64,000 nt of DNA, from assembly GCA_003342895.1 (NCBI GenBank), contig PTFA01000028.1:3389581-3453580 (forward strand), written 5' to 3'. The notes beneath the pieces are model-generated. The model searched no databases. It was not told where the DNA came from and worked only from the letters and a program-made list of their open reading frames with translations. The translations under genes and the position numbers were made by a program. Shown here piece after piece: positions 60,311 to 64,000 of the stretch. This DNA is from Casuarius casuarius (taxonomy: Eukaryota; Chordata; Aves; Casuariiformes; Casuariidae). Position 1 is the first letter of the stretch, and the number at the start of each line of letters is the position of its first letter.

Positions 60311-63300
60311 GATCTAAAGGATGAGATTTGAACTTCATTACGAACTGATTATAGATATAATTCAGATGGATGGGAAAGTAATTTGAAGAATTTTTAGCCT
60401 GGTAATGAGTTCCCTTTGAAGACTGTGAGCTGAGTGTTGGACAAATTTGTAAACAATTATTGCCTGTCTACAAGGAACTAGGATCCTGATGAAGTTCTTG
60501 GATTTTATTAAATTAGTTTCTCAGCTGAGAATGAAGGACTTCTGTGGCATATTGCCATATAACTTTCTCTTTCCTGTCATTAAATATACCTTCCCTACTC
60601 TGGAGCGCTGAAGGTTTGTAAGGAGAGTGGCTTGCTACTGAGGCTGAGACAATGTCCAAGTTTTCAAAATACAGTCTCTGGCCTAATAAAAGAGATACTT
60701 TCCTCTCACTTCCGTTACATCCCTTATATCAGAGAGACTTCATCATGATTCCTTTGAGAAGCTGTTCATGTAGTATGTGTTGGCCAAACTCTTTTACAAG
60801 GGTTGTGTCATTGCAAATCATATTACTGGAAGTATTCGTCTGCCTTAAAAGATATGGAAAACTGACCTGGTAGGCAGCACATCACGATCACTAGGAGCGG
60901 CTATACATCACATATACAGTATCATATTCTTTACCATTACAGCCTGGTCATCTCATACATCTCATGCAGCAAGAGTTTTGTGCTGGATGCTCCCTGGAGT
61001 AGGGGCTGCGGTGTGGGTGTTTCTCTGCCCAGCATCACCCCACAGCAGGCCTCGAGGAGCTGCCTTGCCCGGATGGCCAGCAAGCACCACTACTGACATG
61101 CCACACACGCACACACTCACACATGCACACTCCCCCCTCTTGGGTAGATCTGCTCTAGTCCAGGTCTGGAGGTAAAGTGCAGGCCCCCGGGCTTTTTTCA
61201 GTGACTGCCCATGACTTCCCCTATGGCTGGGATCCCAATACTCCGCACCACGCTGTCGGAAGCACACATCTCAGGGCCGTTCTTGGACATGCTCCTTATG
61301 GCAGGGGGTAGATCCATAAACCTCGAGGTCTCACACTAACTAACGGGCTGGTGCTCGGAGCAGTGCACAGCAGACTGGGTGCAGCCCAGCCCTTGGGATG
61401 TACCAGAAGCGGGTCTGACCCAGAACCCCCAAGCATCTCCAAGCTTTGAGAGGGCCCAAGTATGAAGAGTTGCCTGCTTCAGACAGCTACCATTGTACAA
61501 GTACCAACCCAAGCAGCTCAGTTGTTTTCCCTCTTAAAGACGCATTCCAGTTTCTCATACTAAGCCTCTACTATCCCTCAGGAGGCTGTCTGAAAAGGAA
61601 GTAAATGCTACTCCCGCGGTCATACACCTGGCAGAATAAACTCTTCTCTTCACCTAAAAGTGCCTTTAGCTCCAGGAACACTAAGATACGAAAGAGGTAC
61701 AAAGTGCTTATTTGTATGCTGGTTTCTACAATACTCAGCGTCTCAGATGATCAGGGAGAGGCAAACATAGCAGCCAACACAGAATACACCAATTAATAGT
61801 AAACTGATTTTCCTCTACATGCCTTAGAACATTTTCTCATGGAAAGCATACATAATCATCAATACTTCACAGATGGAAAACCTAACAGGACTGTAGAATC
61901 AAGCCTGCACAGATAAAATGTTTGAATACAACTGTTCTTGCCCATGCTGAGGGTAACAGATTGTTAACGTGTCTTAACAGCTTTTAACATAATGCATTAG
62001 CTCATTACAGATAAGCCCTGAGCATAAGGGCTGTGGTTAACCTAAGCGAGAGAAAGAATAGCACCTTTCAAGAGGATGAACTGACAGAACAAGAAGTGGA
62101 AACTTAACTTCACAGACTGGAGAGTCTCAGTACCAGCTCCTATACCACAAGTCACAGGTACTTCACACGCTCATTGGTTGTCCTTGATTTTCCTTTAGTG
62201 TACTGTTCCTGAGAGATCTGGGGGGGTCAGACAAATTGTTTAGGCTTGGAATTGGGAACATACAGGGGACCCATTTCAGATCTTATTTATAAATTTAAAT
62301 CCTACCTTAAAAGCAACTAGTTCACTTGAAAGGCTGTTAAAGGCCCTCACTTTCTTGCTAGCTAAAAAGCTAGCTCTTCATTTCTGGCCATAAAGCTCAA
62401 ACCAGGACAGCTGCTCTTCTGCCAGCATGAAATTCTGCATCCAGAGAAACTAGTGACAAAAATCCCACTGACCGCAGTAGAACATATATTCTCTTTCAGA
62501 CTTGTAGCATATTAATGTTAGTTTGACTATATACTAAGCCAGAAAGAAACATTTTATGTAAGACTGTACAACACTGCACTCAAAATGTACTTTAAAATGT
62601 TAGTAGAATTTATAGCATCAAGTTTTTGCAGAAATCTATAACAAAATCACAGTATTGGACAGATTTATTGCTCACTCATACTGGGAAGAATTATTATTCA
62701 TTGTTACAAATTCCTCACTTTTAAAAGCACTATATTCATTGACTACATGTAAAATAATCTGTGATTTTAAAAATATTTATTACCTCCTGAGACCAAAGAG
62801 AGCTATAAACAAAAAGAATGTTAGAGGAAATTTCTAAAGACCAATTAAAAATGGTGAATACATCATTCTTTGTTGCAATTTTTAAATGTCGAACAAAAGG
62901 GATATGGTTTTGTGAAGATGAAGGCAGTGTTTTGTGCTCAGATCTGAGTATATTGTACAATTAACAAGCTAACCAAATACCGACCAAACCTTCAGCCTAC
63001 GAGATGCTGAACACTTTCACCTTTCCCTCCCCACTATTTGCCGAGACCACTTACCTTTTACATGATCATCTTTGTTTAAAAGAATTCCGTAACTCTTTGC
63101 CTTGCTTCACTGCCCAAGTTGCTCTATGTCCTTTCTGTGCAGCACTCTGTACCTTGAGACTGCACGCTTGTTATGCGAGGCAAAGGGAGATCGTTTCTCC
63201 AAACAGAATTGCCTAAATTTCTGGTGGCCTTTATAATACTGCTAGTTTAGTTCTTTTAAAGAGGCCTGTTCATTTCATTGCTCTGAAAACATGCTGAGGA

Positions 63301-64000
63301 AACAGCCCTGACATTTGAAGTCCCTTACTTATAGTAATACTTCTACTGTTTCGCAGTCACAGAAGCAATGCTATGTAGCCAGTGCTGCAAAAATGATCCC
63401 ATTACTTAACCAGGACACTCCTGGTGTATGGCTACAGCATCAGGTAAACAGCTGTGTGCACGCTTCATGCTCTCCGCCACCCAGATCAGACAGGCGGACG
63501 TCTAACCAGCTCAAAGTCTAACTGGAACAAGAACGGTGTTTACCTACGTGCAAGCATGTGGCCATGCCTTACATCTTGTCCTGATACAGCCAACACTTGA
63601 TACATGGTGCCTATTCTCAGACAGTTCAGATTTTGATGAGACACCGCCATCACCACGCTTTGCAGTTAATAGCTATGAGTTTCATACATTCAAATAAGAA
63701 AATTTCACACTGAACCACTGGGAAAAAACATACTTTTGCTCATTTGCAATATACACCTTTCCACAGGAAAACATGTAATGAAATGAAAACCTGGAGCAAA
63801 ATCATTAACTGGATACTGCATTTGTTCATAGCAGCAGTACTCTAGTAACCATTAACATACACATTTCAATCCTTAAATTTTTATTTGGGGTATTCACATT
63901 CCATAGGAGTTCACTTTTATTCTCACCACATACTCTATGCCTGCGGTTCACTTTATATCTAGCAACAATTTTTCCCTTTGCTTCCTCTATAGAGCTTTAG
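60311..64000. other. Unannotated stretch to the window end
   Basis: No gene or confidently named repeat is recognised. It includes a GC-richer part at 60.97-61.45 kb with a short CA-rich run near 61100-61125, a site-dense AT-rich part at 61930-62045 (gtaacagattgttaacgtg; taatgcattagctcattac) and a weak ancient-repeat-like string near 62453-62480 (acaaaaatcccactgaccgc). Confidence 0.4.

Noticed and set aside
1..64000. CRISPR arrays, operons, rRNA genes, tRNA genes, phage or integron structures
   Set aside because: None is seen. The window is animal nuclear DNA, and no regularly spaced repeats or RNA-gene cores were found.

Overview
The window looks like vertebrate nuclear DNA, most likely from a bird; a crocodilian or turtle is possible. 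It is AT-leaning, contains no uninterrupted long reading frame with a recognisable domain, and has few repeats. The repeats that can be named are remnants of CR1-type LINEs, the dominant retroposons of birds and reptiles, plus a few older MIR-like and other ancient amniote fragments. There is no sign of bacterial, viral or plasmid organisation. The sequence behaves like an intergenic desert or the inside of a very large intron. I found no protein-coding gene I can name. Reading frames of 60 to 235 codons occur on both strands, usually overlapping one another, and are about what chance gives in 64 kb; the longest sit in GC-rich patches.

Layout. 0-11 kb: unannotated sequence with a candidate two-exon structure near 1.8-2.6 kb, a MIR-like SINE at 5.8 kb, a short CpG cluster with a NotI site at 8.8 kb and an AT/AC microsatellite at 10.6 kb. 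11-20 kb: three plus-strand 3' ends of one old CR1-like LINE lineage (11.2, 15.8-16.2 and 19.5 kb). The last lies between a strong splice acceptor and a strong donor. 20-31 kb: mostly featureless, with a roughly 600-base pyrimidine-rich tract (27.3-27.9 kb), a GC-richer block (28.0-29.0 kb) and a possible conserved element (29.0-29.2 kb). 31.4-32.3 kb: the best-preserved repeat, the 3' end of a CR1 LINE with the C-terminal part of its reverse transcriptase. 33.3-34.9 kb: the most gene-regulatory looking stretch, a homeodomain/POU-site-rich block followed by a CpG-rich island with a good splice donor. 38-43 kb: a short frame ending in a poly(A) signal, a possible decayed non-CR1 reverse transcriptase, a MIR-like fragment and ancient repeats. 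46.3-47.3 kb: a minus-strand CR1-like LINE with an internal deletion. 50-55 kb: a TATA-box candidate beside a perfect hairpin, an octamer pair, and two further CpG-rich patches. 58.2 kb: a MIR-like SINE with a 22-base internal duplication. The rest is unremarkable.

How it works together. No pathway or operon is present. If the window has a function it is probably regulatory (enhancers, possible noncoding-RNA promoters near CpG-rich patches). That is inference from composition and motifs and needs cross-species alignment and RNA evidence. I did not find evidence for an undescribed molecular system.
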